Shown: one piece after another, positions 16,526 to 24,242 of the stretch | Numbering within the stretch: the stretch's first letter is position 1 | Layout of the letters: each line of letters starts with the position of its first letter | Assembly: GCA_015061665.1 (NCBI GenBank) | Contig: SUWC01000028.1 | Coordinates: 1 to 36,352, forward strand | Reading direction: 5' to 3' | DNA length: 36,352 nucleotides | Source: Lentisphaerota bacterium | Lineage (GTDB): Bacteria; Verrucomicrobiota; Kiritimatiellia; RFP12; UBA1067 | Notes under the pieces: generated by a model | Told to the model about the DNA's origin: nothing | Seen by the model: only the letters and a program-made list of their open reading frames with translations | Database searches by the model: none | Position numbers and translations under genes: made by a program

Positions 16526-17691
16526 TGCCTCGTGTTGCGACGATTTCTTTTACCACGCACTCGCGCCATTTGAACTACGGCGCCGTGCTTCACGGCTGGG
16601 CGTTCCAGCAGGTGCTGAAGGGCATGGGCTGCGAGTCGGTGGTGATCGACTACATCCCGATGTCGCTGACGCACTATCACTTCAAATGGCCCGTCCTGAA
16701 CGCGCTCCGAAGCTGGCGGCGTCCGCTCGTCATGGGACGCAGGGTGCTCCAGTGGATCGTCTCCACCCGCGCCAACCTGCGCAAGTATGCCAAGTTCGAG
16801 GAGTTCAAGTCAAATAGGCTCGTCTGCACGCCTCGGACGTACACCGAGGAAAGCCTCGTGGCTGCGCCGAAGCTCGAGGGATGCGACCCGGCCGTTTTTG
16901 TGTGCGAGGCGGACGTCATCTGGAAGAGAAGCGCAACCCACGGACTGGACAGGGGGTTCTTCCTCGACTTCCCCGCAGCGCAGGGACGCCGTAAGGTGGC
17001 CTATGCGCCTTCAGTCGGCAGCAAGCCGCTCTCCCCGGACGAAGAACGGCGCTTCGCGGAGTACGTCAGGGGGTTCGACGCCGTGAGCTCGCGCGAACGA
17101 GCAGGGGCGGAGTGGATATCCAGTCTGTCCGGAAGGAAGGTGTCCTGGCTTCTGGACCCCACGCTCCTTCTCAAGGCCGCAGACTACGCAGCGCTCGCAA
17201 GGCCCTCCGCGCGCAAAGGCTACGTGCTTCTCTATTCGTGCATGAAGTTCAACGCGAACATGGTCCGCGAGGCGAAGAGGCTGGCGAAGAGCCTCGGCAA
17301 GCCCCTTGTCGAAGTCGGAAACTTCGGCGTCAATAGATTTATATTCGGACATGAGGTGATTGACGATGCAGGCGTTGAGGAATGGCTGGGGCTTTTCATG
17401 GGTGCCGACGCAGTCGTCTGCAATTCGTTTCACGGCATCTGCTTCTCGCTCGTCTTCCACAAGCCGTTCTTCGCATTCAGCCGGAAGGGAAGCGACTGGC
17501 GGTTCGACAACATCTGCGAGGCGTTCGGGCTGGAGGATCGCCTTATAGCGCAAGATGGACGCATTCCGGAAAATGCGCGCGAGATCGACTACGCGCGGAT
17601 TGACGGACTCCTTGATGCGCATGCCGCGCGCGCGCGCAGCTTCATCGAGGAGAATGTAGTTCGTCCGGCCGGGGAGGTCCGCCATGGCTGA
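16525..17691 (+). CDS. Polysaccharide pyruvyltransferase family protein
   Basis: A 388-residue cytoplasmic protein. The start at 16525 is supported by GGAGG at 16514-16518 and the family N-terminus RVATISFTTHSRHLNYGAVLHGWAFQ. Further signatures are VFVCEADVIWKR, YAPSVGSKPLSPDEER, VSSRERAGAEWI, LLDPTLLL and VVCNSFHGICFSLVFHKPFFAF, the classic end of the pyruvyltransferase fold. Many members transfer pyruvate from phosphoenolpyruvate as a ketal onto a sugar, and some act on other groups. The gene overlaps the next by 8 bases. It is the most standard of the four members of this family in the locus. Confidence 0.87.
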   Translation: MPRVATISFTTHSRHLNYGAVLHGWAFQQVLKGMGCESVVIDYIPMSLTHYHFKWPVLNALRSWRRPLVMGRRVLQWIVSTRANLRKYAKFEEFKSNRLVCTPRTYTEESLVAAPKLEGCDPAVFVCEADVIWKRSATHGLDRGFFLDFPAAQGRRKVAYAPSVGSKPLSPDEERRFAEYVRGFDAVSSRERAGAEWISSLSGRKVSWLLDPTLLLKAADYAALARPSARKGYVLLYSCMKFNANMVREAKRLAKSLGKPLVEVGNFGVNRFIFGHEVIDDAGVEEWLGLFMGADAVVCNSFHGICFSLVFHKPFFAFSRKGSDWRFDNICEAFGLEDRLIAQDGRIPENAREIDYARIDGLLDAHAARARSFIEENVVRPAGEVRHG

Positions 17692-18802
17692 TTTCAAGTC
17701 CATCGTCCTTCGCGTTGCCAGCGCCGTATTCCGCCTTTTCCCGATTCGGAAAAAGCGCGTGCTTCTCCAGACGTTCCAGGGAGAGTTCTGCTGCAACCCG
17801 AAATACGTGACGGAGCCGCTTGCCGCGCAGGCGGGCGTCGAAGTGGTGTGGGCCCTGAGCCGTATGGCGGATGCGCAGTCGCTTCCGTCCGGCGTCAAGG
17901 TCGTGCGGAAGGGGTCGCTCCGCTACTGTCTTGCAGCGGCCACGTCGAAGGTGTGGTTCGAGAACGGACTCAACTTCGTTCGCTCGCCGTACATCAGGAA
18001 ACGCAGAAGCCAGGTCTATTTCCAGCCGCTTCACGGATCGCTCGGACTGAAGCGCCAGGGCCTGGCAGGAGCGGATATCCGCGCGAAGGCTGACGCCGTC
18101 ACGGACTACTGCATCTCCAACAGCGCCTTCGAGGACGGCGTCTACCGCACGAGCTACTGGCCGACGACCGAAATCCTCCGGTACGGACATCCTCGAAACG
18201 ACGTGTTCTTCATGAACGCCGACAAGAAGTCGCGCATCTCCGCCCGTGTGCGCGAAGCGCTGGGCGTCGGAGCTCAGGCAAGGCTCGCGCTCTACGCGCC
18301 GACATTTCGTCCCGATGGCAACACGTCGTGTCTCGACCTCGACCCCGTAATGCTCAAGTCCGCGCTGGAGCGGAAGTTCGGCGGCGAATGGACCGTTCTC
18401 TTCAGGCTTCACAAGCGCGACGCCGCGCGCCACAAGGCCCCGTTGGGCAGCTGGGTGGACGCCTCGCGCTATCCCGACATGCAGGAGCTTATGGTCGCCT
18501 GCGAAGTCGGGATAACGGACTACTCGTCGTGGATATGCGATTACGTCCTTGGCGAGGGATACGCCTTCATCTACGCGAGAGACGTCGAGAAGTATGCCGA
18601 GAACCCAGGCTTCTACTATCCGCTCGAAACCACCCCGTTCCCTGTGGCCCGTTCGAACGAGGAGCTCGTCGCCGCGATAGAGTCGTTCGACCCTGCGAGA
18701 TACTCCCGGGACAAGGCGTCGTTCATCGAGTCGAAGGGCTGTGTCGACGACGGACATGCATCGGAACGGTGCGTGCGCAAGATCATGGAGGTGCTGGGAT
18801 GA
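17684..18802 (+). CDS. CDP-glycerol glycerophosphotransferase family protein (copy 1)
   Basis: A 372-residue protein of the TagB/TagF type, which in known members transfers glycerol-phosphate (or ribitol-phosphate) from its CDP form onto a glycan or teichoic chain at the inner face of the membrane. Signatures are CNPKYVTEPL near residue 44, PLHGSLGLKR near 117, NSAFEDGVYRTSY, LRYGHPRNDVFF, LYAPTFRP, LFRLHKRD, and VGITDYSSWICDYVLG with the closing GFYYPLETTPFP. There is no N-terminal glycosyltransferase domain. The start has GAGG at 17672-17677. Presence in an apparently Gram-negative genome suggests a polyol-phosphate-decorated capsule rather than teichoic acid. The substrate is inferred from the family only. 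Confidence 0.85.
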   Translation: MADFKSIVLRVASAVFRLFPIRKKRVLLQTFQGEFCCNPKYVTEPLAAQAGVEVVWALSRMADAQSLPSGVKVVRKGSLRYCLAAATSKVWFENGLNFVRSPYIRKRRSQVYFQPLHGSLGLKRQGLAGADIRAKADAVTDYCISNSAFEDGVYRTSYWPTTEILRYGHPRNDVFFMNADKKSRISARVREALGVGAQARLALYAPTFRPDGNTSCLDLDPVMLKSALERKFGGEWTVLFRLHKRDAARHKAPLGSWVDASRYPDMQELMVACEVGITDYSSWICDYVLGEGYAFIYARDVEKYAENPGFYYPLETTPFPVARSNEELVAAIESFDPARYSRDKASFIESKGCVDDGHASERCVRKIMEVLG

Positions 18803-19848
18803 AGCATGGCGTGATGTATTATCTCTCTTCGGCGGGAATACGCAAGAACATTGGCGATTATATCCAGAGCATCGCCGCCGACCAGTTCATGCACGCGACG
18901 GAACTCATTGAGCGCGAGCATCTTAACGAATACCGCGGCGAGAAAATGAAGGTTATCCTCAACGGTTGGTTCATGCACCGACCCGCGAACTTTCCGCCGT
19001 CAGACGACATCGTGCCGCTTTTCATATCGTTTCACCTGCGCCCTTGCGTGGCGGATGCCTTTCTGACGGACAGGACCGTTGCCTATCTCAAGGCCCACGG
19101 GCCGATTGGATGCCGCGACGTGAACACAGTGGAGCTTCTGAAATCGCGCGGCATACCGGCCTATTTCTCCAACTGCCTTACGCTGACGCTGGGAAAGACT
19201 TTTCCGCCCGTGCCGAAGGAGGAGCGCCATGGCGTCTGCTTCGTTGACCCAATGCACTGCCTGAGGCGCCGGGATGCGCTCCGCGACCTGCCGTGGCTGC
19301 TCATCCACCCGATTCTCGCGGTCCGCATCTTCGCCAGAATGCAGCGCCAGGCCTTCAGGGGCGAAAGCGTCTTCTTCCGCCTGCGCAAGTTCCTCATGAT
19401 GGGGAATTTCATTCGGACATATAGCGCGCTTTTTACCGAGGAGCTTCTGCTGCACGCGGACTACTACACCCATGCCGTAAGGGAACGGCTCTTCAAGTCG
19501 GAGGAGGACAAGTTCTCCTACTGCCGGGGCATGCTGCGGCGCTACGCCACGGCGAAGTTCTGCGTGACGTGCAGGATCCACTGCGCGTTGCCGTGCATCG
19601 CAATGGGAACGCCGGTCGTGTTTGTCGACGCGCGGACCAAGGACATGGGCAATGGACGCTTCGGCGGCACGGCCGAGTTGTTCAACATTGCCTCGCCTGC
19701 GGGACGGGGTCTTGCGGCGTCGTTCAGCTATCGGTCTGGCTCTCCCGACGGAAGAATCGACGAGAACACGGACATCCCAGTTGGCGATGCGTTCGAGAAA
19801 TACGCCAGGCAGCTGTCTGAGACATGCAGGAAATTTGCGGAGGATTGA
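18799..19848 (+). CDS. Polysaccharide pyruvyltransferase-like protein
   Basis: A 349-residue protein that overlaps the preceding stop (ATGA). RKNIGDYIQSIAADQF near the start, IGCRDVNTVELLKSRGIPAYF, and RIHCALPCIAMGTPVVFVD are the pyruvyltransferase-fold landmarks. It is a clear paralogue of the N-terminal half of the 22236-24209 protein, sharing GDYIQSIAA, EREHL.EY, PLF.SFHL, TVAYLKA and IGCR. This subfamily, with GDYIQS and RxHC, is less well characterised than the classical enzymes, so the transferred group is uncertain. Its place between two glycerophosphotransferase-like genes suggests a paired job. Confidence 0.78.
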   Translation: MKHGVMYYLSSAGIRKNIGDYIQSIAADQFMHATELIEREHLNEYRGEKMKVILNGWFMHRPANFPPSDDIVPLFISFHLRPCVADAFLTDRTVAYLKAHGPIGCRDVNTVELLKSRGIPAYFSNCLTLTLGKTFPPVPKEERHGVCFVDPMHCLRRRDALRDLPWLLIHPILAVRIFARMQRQAFRGESVFFRLRKFLMMGNFIRTYSALFTEELLLHADYYTHAVRERLFKSEEDKFSYCRGMLRRYATAKFCVTCRIHCALPCIAMGTPVVFVDARTKDMGNGRFGGTAELFNIASPAGRGLAASFSYRSGSPDGRIDENTDIPVGDAFEKYARQLSETCRKFAED

Positions 19849-19852
19849 CGAG

Positions 19853-21088
19853 ATGAAGCGCAAGGGACCGGTGATATTCATCCTGAGGATGTTGAATTCT
19901 GTCAGAAGCGGAATGTTTGCGGCGAAGCTTCGCAGGCATTTCTTCAAGGCGGCGCCGATTCGCTGGATCGTAGCCTCGCTGTCACGCCGACGCAATGTCG
20001 AATGCAGGAAAGTCGCTTTCATGACGTTCTCCGGATCTTGCTCGTGCAACCCGAAGTACATTGCACGAGCTCTGGCGGAGAAATACCCCGACGCAGACAT
20101 CGTCTGGCTTCTCGGCACGGCGGAATACAGGCGCTGCAGGGGCAGGGTCGAGACAGGGCGCGCCGTAAGGATGTGGACGCTGAAGGCGATGCGCGAGGCC
20201 GCCACTGCGCGCGTTTGGGTCGACAACGCTCAGGGGTTCCTCCTTGATGGAATGCCGCCGAAGAAGGGTGGTCAGTTCTATCTGAACACATGGCACGGTT
20301 CGCTCGGCATAAAGCGCCTCGACACGGCGGACGAGGAAGTGCAGGCGAGGCGCAAAAAGATGTCGGCGGTGGACGCTGTGCTTGTGAACAGCGACTTCGA
20401 GGAGGGCGTCTTCCGGGGTTCGTTCTTTCCCGAGACTGCGCTCCTCCGCTTTGGGCACCCCCGCAACGACGTGTTCTTCCTGCCCGAGGCTGAGAAGGCC
20501 GCGATTCGCGTCAGGGTCAAGAAGACGCTGGGCATCGACAACGGCGTGCGTCTGGCCATATACGCTCCGACGTTTCGCGAAAACGCCTTTGCGGCCGCGG
20601 CCGGAAGCCTGCGCTTCGACAAGTGGGCCGAAGCGCTTTCCGCCCGCTTCAGCGGCGAATGGCGAGTGGCTCTTCGCCTCCATCCGCATGACGCAAAGGC
20701 AATGGCGGACGGACTCTTTTCGCTTCCGCCGGATGTTCTCGATGCGTCGTCCTACGACGACATGCAGGAGCTGCTTGTAACCGCAGACGCAGGCATTACC
20801 GATTATTCCAGCTGGATATTCGATTTCCTTCTCGGCGGATCGCCAGGATTCATCTACGCGCCAGACCTTTCCGAATACGACCAGTCGCGCGGCTTTTACT
20901 ATCCGCTGTCTGAAACGCCTTTCCCGATTGCGGAGAACGAGGACGTTCTTTGCTCCAACATCCGCGCTTTCGACAGCGAAAAATATCTGGCGGACAAGGC
21001 CGCTTTTCTCGCCGCGCGCGGCTGCATGGAGGATGGACGCGCCGCGGAGCGCGCCGCTGAATGGATTGGCGAAAGGACTAGGCAATGA
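19853..21088 (+). CDS. CDP-glycerol glycerophosphotransferase family protein (copy 2)
   Basis: A 411-residue paralogue of the 17684-18802 protein, with about 45 extra basic and hydrophobic residues at the N-terminus (FILRMLNSVRSGMFAAKLRR) that could rest on the membrane. It shares CNPKYIARALAEKYP, WHGSLGIKRLDT, NSDFEEGVFRGSFFP, LRFGHPRNDVFF, IYAPTFRENAF, LRLHPHD, AGITDYSSWIFDFLLGG and GFYYPLSETPFP. The ATG at 19853 follows GGAGG at 19839-19843; the longer open frame to the left overlaps the preceding gene and is not used. It may act on a different acceptor or position than copy 1. The stop overlaps the acyltransferase start. Confidence 0.84.
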   Translation: MKRKGPVIFILRMLNSVRSGMFAAKLRRHFFKAAPIRWIVASLSRRRNVECRKVAFMTFSGSCSCNPKYIARALAEKYPDADIVWLLGTAEYRRCRGRVETGRAVRMWTLKAMREAATARVWVDNAQGFLLDGMPPKKGGQFYLNTWHGSLGIKRLDTADEEVQARRKKMSAVDAVLVNSDFEEGVFRGSFFPETALLRFGHPRNDVFFLPEAEKAAIRVRVKKTLGIDNGVRLAIYAPTFRENAFAAAAGSLRFDKWAEALSARFSGEWRVALRLHPHDAKAMADGLFSLPPDVLDASSYDDMQELLVTADAGITDYSSWIFDFLLGGSPGFIYAPDLSEYDQSRGFYYPLSETPFPIAENEDVLCSNIRAFDSEKYLADKAAFLAARGCMEDGRAAERAAEWIGERTRQ

Positions 21089-22239
21089 CTGAAAAGTTTC
21101 TGGGCCTGATTGACCCGACAAGGGTCCACGTCCATGCATTGGAATTCCTGCTAGTCTTACTTGCAGTTCTTCTTTTATGCGGGGCATGGCGCGTCAGGAG
21201 ATCCGGCGAACTCAAAAATTTCGGCAAGGAAGAGACGCTCCCGCTTCGTGCTCTTCTCGCCATGCTTGTCGTCGCAGGACATCTGGACAAAGGCACGAAA
21301 TACATGTTTCCTGCACTCGGCGCCATCCATTGGCCGACGCCGGCCGTGGCCATTTTCTTCTTCATGTCTGGCTTCGGGCTGCGCAAGGTCTACGAAAGCC
21401 AGGTGGCGAGCGGACGCCTTGGCGCGTATCTCAGGCATTTTCCTCGGCGGACCCTGGCGCGGCTGCTGCCGCCGTTTCTGGTGCTCGGTCCGGCATTGGC
21501 GGTGTGGAGGTGCGCCGTTGGGCAGATCAGCATGTCGACGCTTCTCGAAAAGACGCTGACCCTGTCCATCCTCGACATTCCGCACGACTGGTATGTCATC
21601 GCGCTCGTCATATTGTACGCCATCTTCGCCATCTCGGCGTTGTGCTTCAAGGGCAACAAGGTCGCAGTCTCCATTTGGGTGCTTACCACTGTGATGTGGT
21701 GCGTGACGTGCTTCATCTGCGCCAATGCCAGCCCTCGCAAGGACTTCTGGCACGTCTCGCTCTTTTTGTTCCCAATCGGCTTTACGTTCGCGCAGTACGA
21801 ACGGCAGATTCGCGCCGCGTTTCTGTCGCACCCGTTCCGTGTGGCGCTTTCCGTTGTCGCCGCCGCAACATGTTGCTACAGCCTGCGCAAAATCAGCGGA
21901 GTGCCGTACATAAAGATGATCCGCGAGCCTTTTCTCTGCATGATCGGTCCGATGTGCGCGCTTGTGCTCTACGCGTTTGACGAACTTAAGCGCGTAAAGC
22001 TGCTCTGCTTCCTAGGGTTGTTTTCGTACGAGATATACCTAGTCCACGGAATCGGCGAGACGCTGTTCAGGCACGCGGGGCTTCACGGCTTGCCTTACGC
22101 ATTGTCCGTCGTGGCCTTCACAATTCCCGCGGCATGGCTTCTTTGGAAATTCGACGTTTTTGCTACAAAGATTATCGGCGGAGACGGAAGGCGGAATGGC
22201 GGCACGGCAACAGACAGCGCCAAGAAAGGAGTCGGATGA
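21085..22239 (+). CDS. Membrane acyltransferase (acyltransferase 3 family)
   Basis: A 384-residue protein with about 10 hydrophobic segments, predicted to move acyl groups (usually acetyl or succinyl) across the inner membrane onto glycans, as in OafA/WecH-type enzymes. ETLPLRALLAMLVVAGHLDKG near residue 50 carries the conserved Arg and His, FFFMSGFGLRKVY near 92 is the second family block, and RTLARLLPPFLV and LGLFSYEIYLVHGIGE (near 313) follow. It starts with an ATGA overlap on the preceding gene and ends with another on the next gene. The acyl donor and target sugar are not deducible. Confidence 0.85.
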   Translation: MTEKFLGLIDPTRVHVHALEFLLVLLAVLLLCGAWRVRRSGELKNFGKEETLPLRALLAMLVVAGHLDKGTKYMFPALGAIHWPTPAVAIFFFMSGFGLRKVYESQVASGRLGAYLRHFPRRTLARLLPPFLVLGPALAVWRCAVGQISMSTLLEKTLTLSILDIPHDWYVIALVILYAIFAISALCFKGNKVAVSIWVLTTVMWCVTCFICANASPRKDFWHVSLFLFPIGFTFAQYERQIRAAFLSHPFRVALSVVAAATCCYSLRKISGVPYIKMIREPFLCMIGPMCALVLYAFDELKRVKLLCFLGLFSYEIYLVHGIGETLFRHAGLHGLPYALSVVAFTIPAAWLLWKFDVFATKIIGGDGRRNGGTATDSAKKGVG

Positions 22240-24209
22240 CAGGTTTCAAGAACGGAGTGCTCTGCTGCCTCGGCGACGAGAGTCGGAAGAACATCGGCGA
22301 CTACATACAGAGCATCGCCGCCGCGCAGTTTGCCGGTCCGGACGCCGTGCGCGTTGAACGCGAGCATCTTGATGAATACGCCGGCGGGCCGACGCGCGTT
22401 GCGATGAACGCGTGGTTCATGCACCACCCCGACAGGTTCCCTCCCTCTTCGGACATCATACCTCTTTTCGTGTCGTTTCACTTGCTGCCCAAGATCGAGA
22501 AACGGTTCTTCACAGCCAAGACGGTCGCATACCTGAAGGCGCGCGAGCCCATCGGCTGCCGCAGCACCGACATAGTGGAGATGCTTGAAAAGCATGGGAT
22601 CAAGGGCGAGTTCACGTCGTGCGTGACCTTGACCCTCGGAGAGTCCTATCGCCATCGCGAAGAGGACTCTGCGCCGGTGTTTGTCGATCCCGATTTTCGG
22701 CGGCTTAAACGCGATGCCGCATGGAGCGTTGTCCCAAGGTTCATTTCGCTCCTCCCGCGCATGCTCGCGCATCCACTTGCCGTTCTCCGGCTGGCGCGGC
22801 AGTTCAAGGTGTTTGAATACTGGCCCCGCAACCGCTTCTTCATTGTGCGCCTTATCTACGCTGCGGAGTTTCTGAGGACTTATTCCTCGCTTTTCGGCTA
22901 TGACGTTCTTCTTGGGGCGGAATACGTGACGCACAAGGTCCCGAAGAGAGACTATCCCGACGACGAAGCGCTGCTTGCCAAGGCTGATTCGCTTCTGCAT
23001 CGCTATGAGCGCGCGCCGTTCGTCGTGACGAGTCGCCTTCATTGCGCGTTGCCGTGTGTGGCGATGGGGACTCCAGTGTGGACCGTTGTCCGTCCAAAGC
23101 TGAAACGCGGACGCTTCGGCGGAAACGAGATGTTCATGAACATGCTTGACTTCGGTGCGGATGGACGCGTCCGCTCCCCAGTCGCTCCGCAGTCGGCGGA
23201 CGGCAAGTTCCACCTCAGCGACCGGCCTCCCGTGAAGACGGCGCACCTGAAATACGCGAATGACCTGGCAGCGCGCTGCCGCGCGTTTTTCTCGGGACAG
23301 AAGTGCTACGCCGCAATGGCTACGGACGATGTCCGTAGCGCGAGTTCCTCGGGCGGGGCGTTCACATTGTTTGCGAGGGAAATCCTCTCTCGTGGCGGAG
23401 CAGTTTGCGGCGCCGCGTTCGACGACGCTTTCCGCTGTCGGTATGTGATTGCGGAGAGCGAGCCCGCGCTTGCCCCGCTCCGTGGGTCGAAGTACGTCAA
23501 GGCAGCGCTGACGCCTGATTTCCTGCGCCGCGTCCGTGAAATCCTCGAAGCTGGCAGGCAGGTCCTGTTCGTCGGCACGCCCTGCCACGTTGCGGCCGTA
23601 AGAAGGATTTTCTCCGGCTTCTCGAATTCGCTTTTCACCCTCGACCTCATCTGCGCCGGATGCCCAGGGCAATCGCTCTTCGACCGCTATCTGGACGAAA
23701 ACTGGGGCCGGGAGAACATCGCAAAGTACGAATTCCGCAGCAAGGCGCGAGGATGGAGACACCACCACTATCTCCTTCACATCGTGTTGAAGGATGGACG
23801 CGAGATCTGGCGCGAAAAGGGCGAAGACGAATACATGACCGCAATGTCCACCGGAATCGGCGTGCCTGACGGATGCTATAGGTGTCCGTTCTGCAGCATG
23901 GACCGCCAGGGGGACATTACGCTCGGCGACTTCTGGATGGTGCCGGAGGAGATGGATGACGGCAAGGGCACATCTGCGCTTCTCGTCAACACGGAGAAGG
24001 GCAGAATGCTTTTCGACGCAGTGCGCGCCAAGTTCGCAAGGCTTGCGGAATACCCGCCCTCCGAGCTTGAGTCGCGCCAGGCGCGCCTAAGGTCGCCGCG
24101 CACGGTCCATCCTGCGCGAGAGGCCTTCCTCACGCGCGTCAACAGACAGGGCGTGACGGTCGCGGACGCGGCTTCCGCCGCTCTTGCGTCCGTACAGCCG
24201 AAGAACTAG
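22236..24209 (+). CDS. Fusion of pyruvyltransferase-like domain with F420-hydrogenase-beta-like domain
   Basis: A 657-residue protein. Residues 1-345 are the pyruvyltransferase-like part: ESRKNIGDYIQSIAAAQF, FMHHPDRFPPSSDIIPLF, IGCRSTDIVEML and SRLHCALPCVAMGTPVWTV. From about 355 the chain becomes an FrhB/F420-dehydrogenase beta domain: SSSGGAFTLFAREIL, LRGSKYVKAAL, LFVGTPCHVAAVRRIF, ICAGCPG and CYRCPFCSMDRQGDITLGDFWM, the last carrying the Cys group of the family. It lacks the N-terminal double [4Fe-4S] ferredoxin that the 8370-11177 protein keeps, so any electrons would have to come from another partner. These two activities are usually separate neighbouring genes in glycan loci; a fusion argues that they act on the same intermediate. 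Last gene of the unit. Confidence 0.85.
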   Translation: MTGFKNGVLCCLGDESRKNIGDYIQSIAAAQFAGPDAVRVEREHLDEYAGGPTRVAMNAWFMHHPDRFPPSSDIIPLFVSFHLLPKIEKRFFTAKTVAYLKAREPIGCRSTDIVEMLEKHGIKGEFTSCVTLTLGESYRHREEDSAPVFVDPDFRRLKRDAAWSVVPRFISLLPRMLAHPLAVLRLARQFKVFEYWPRNRFFIVRLIYAAEFLRTYSSLFGYDVLLGAEYVTHKVPKRDYPDDEALLAKADSLLHRYERAPFVVTSRLHCALPCVAMGTPVWTVVRPKLKRGRFGGNEMFMNMLDFGADGRVRSPVAPQSADGKFHLSDRPPVKTAHLKYANDLAARCRAFFSGQKCYAAMATDDVRSASSSGGAFTLFAREILSRGGAVCGAAFDDAFRCRYVIAESEPALAPLRGSKYVKAALTPDFLRRVREILEAGRQVLFVGTPCHVAAVRRIFSGFSNSLFTLDLICAGCPGQSLFDRYLDENWGRENIAKYEFRSKARGWRHHHYLLHIVLKDGREIWREKGEDEYMTAMSTGIGVPDGCYRCPFCSMDRQGDITLGDFWMVPEEMDDGKGTSALLVNTEKGRMLFDAVRAKFARLAEYPPSELESRQARLRSPRTVHPAREAFLTRVNRQGVTVADAASAALASVQPKN

Positions 24210-24211
24210 CC

Positions 24212-24242
24212 CGTCGGCAGCGACTAGCGCCGCTTGCCGACG
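24212..24242 (+). terminator. Hairpin between convergent genes (possible terminator)
   Basis: CGTCGGCA-GCG pairs with CGC-TTGCCGACG, about 11 pairs with one bulged base. It lies just after the stop of the plus-strand unit and overlaps the 3' end of the minus-strand permease gene. No T-run follows on either strand, so an intrinsic role is uncertain. Confidence 0.35.
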
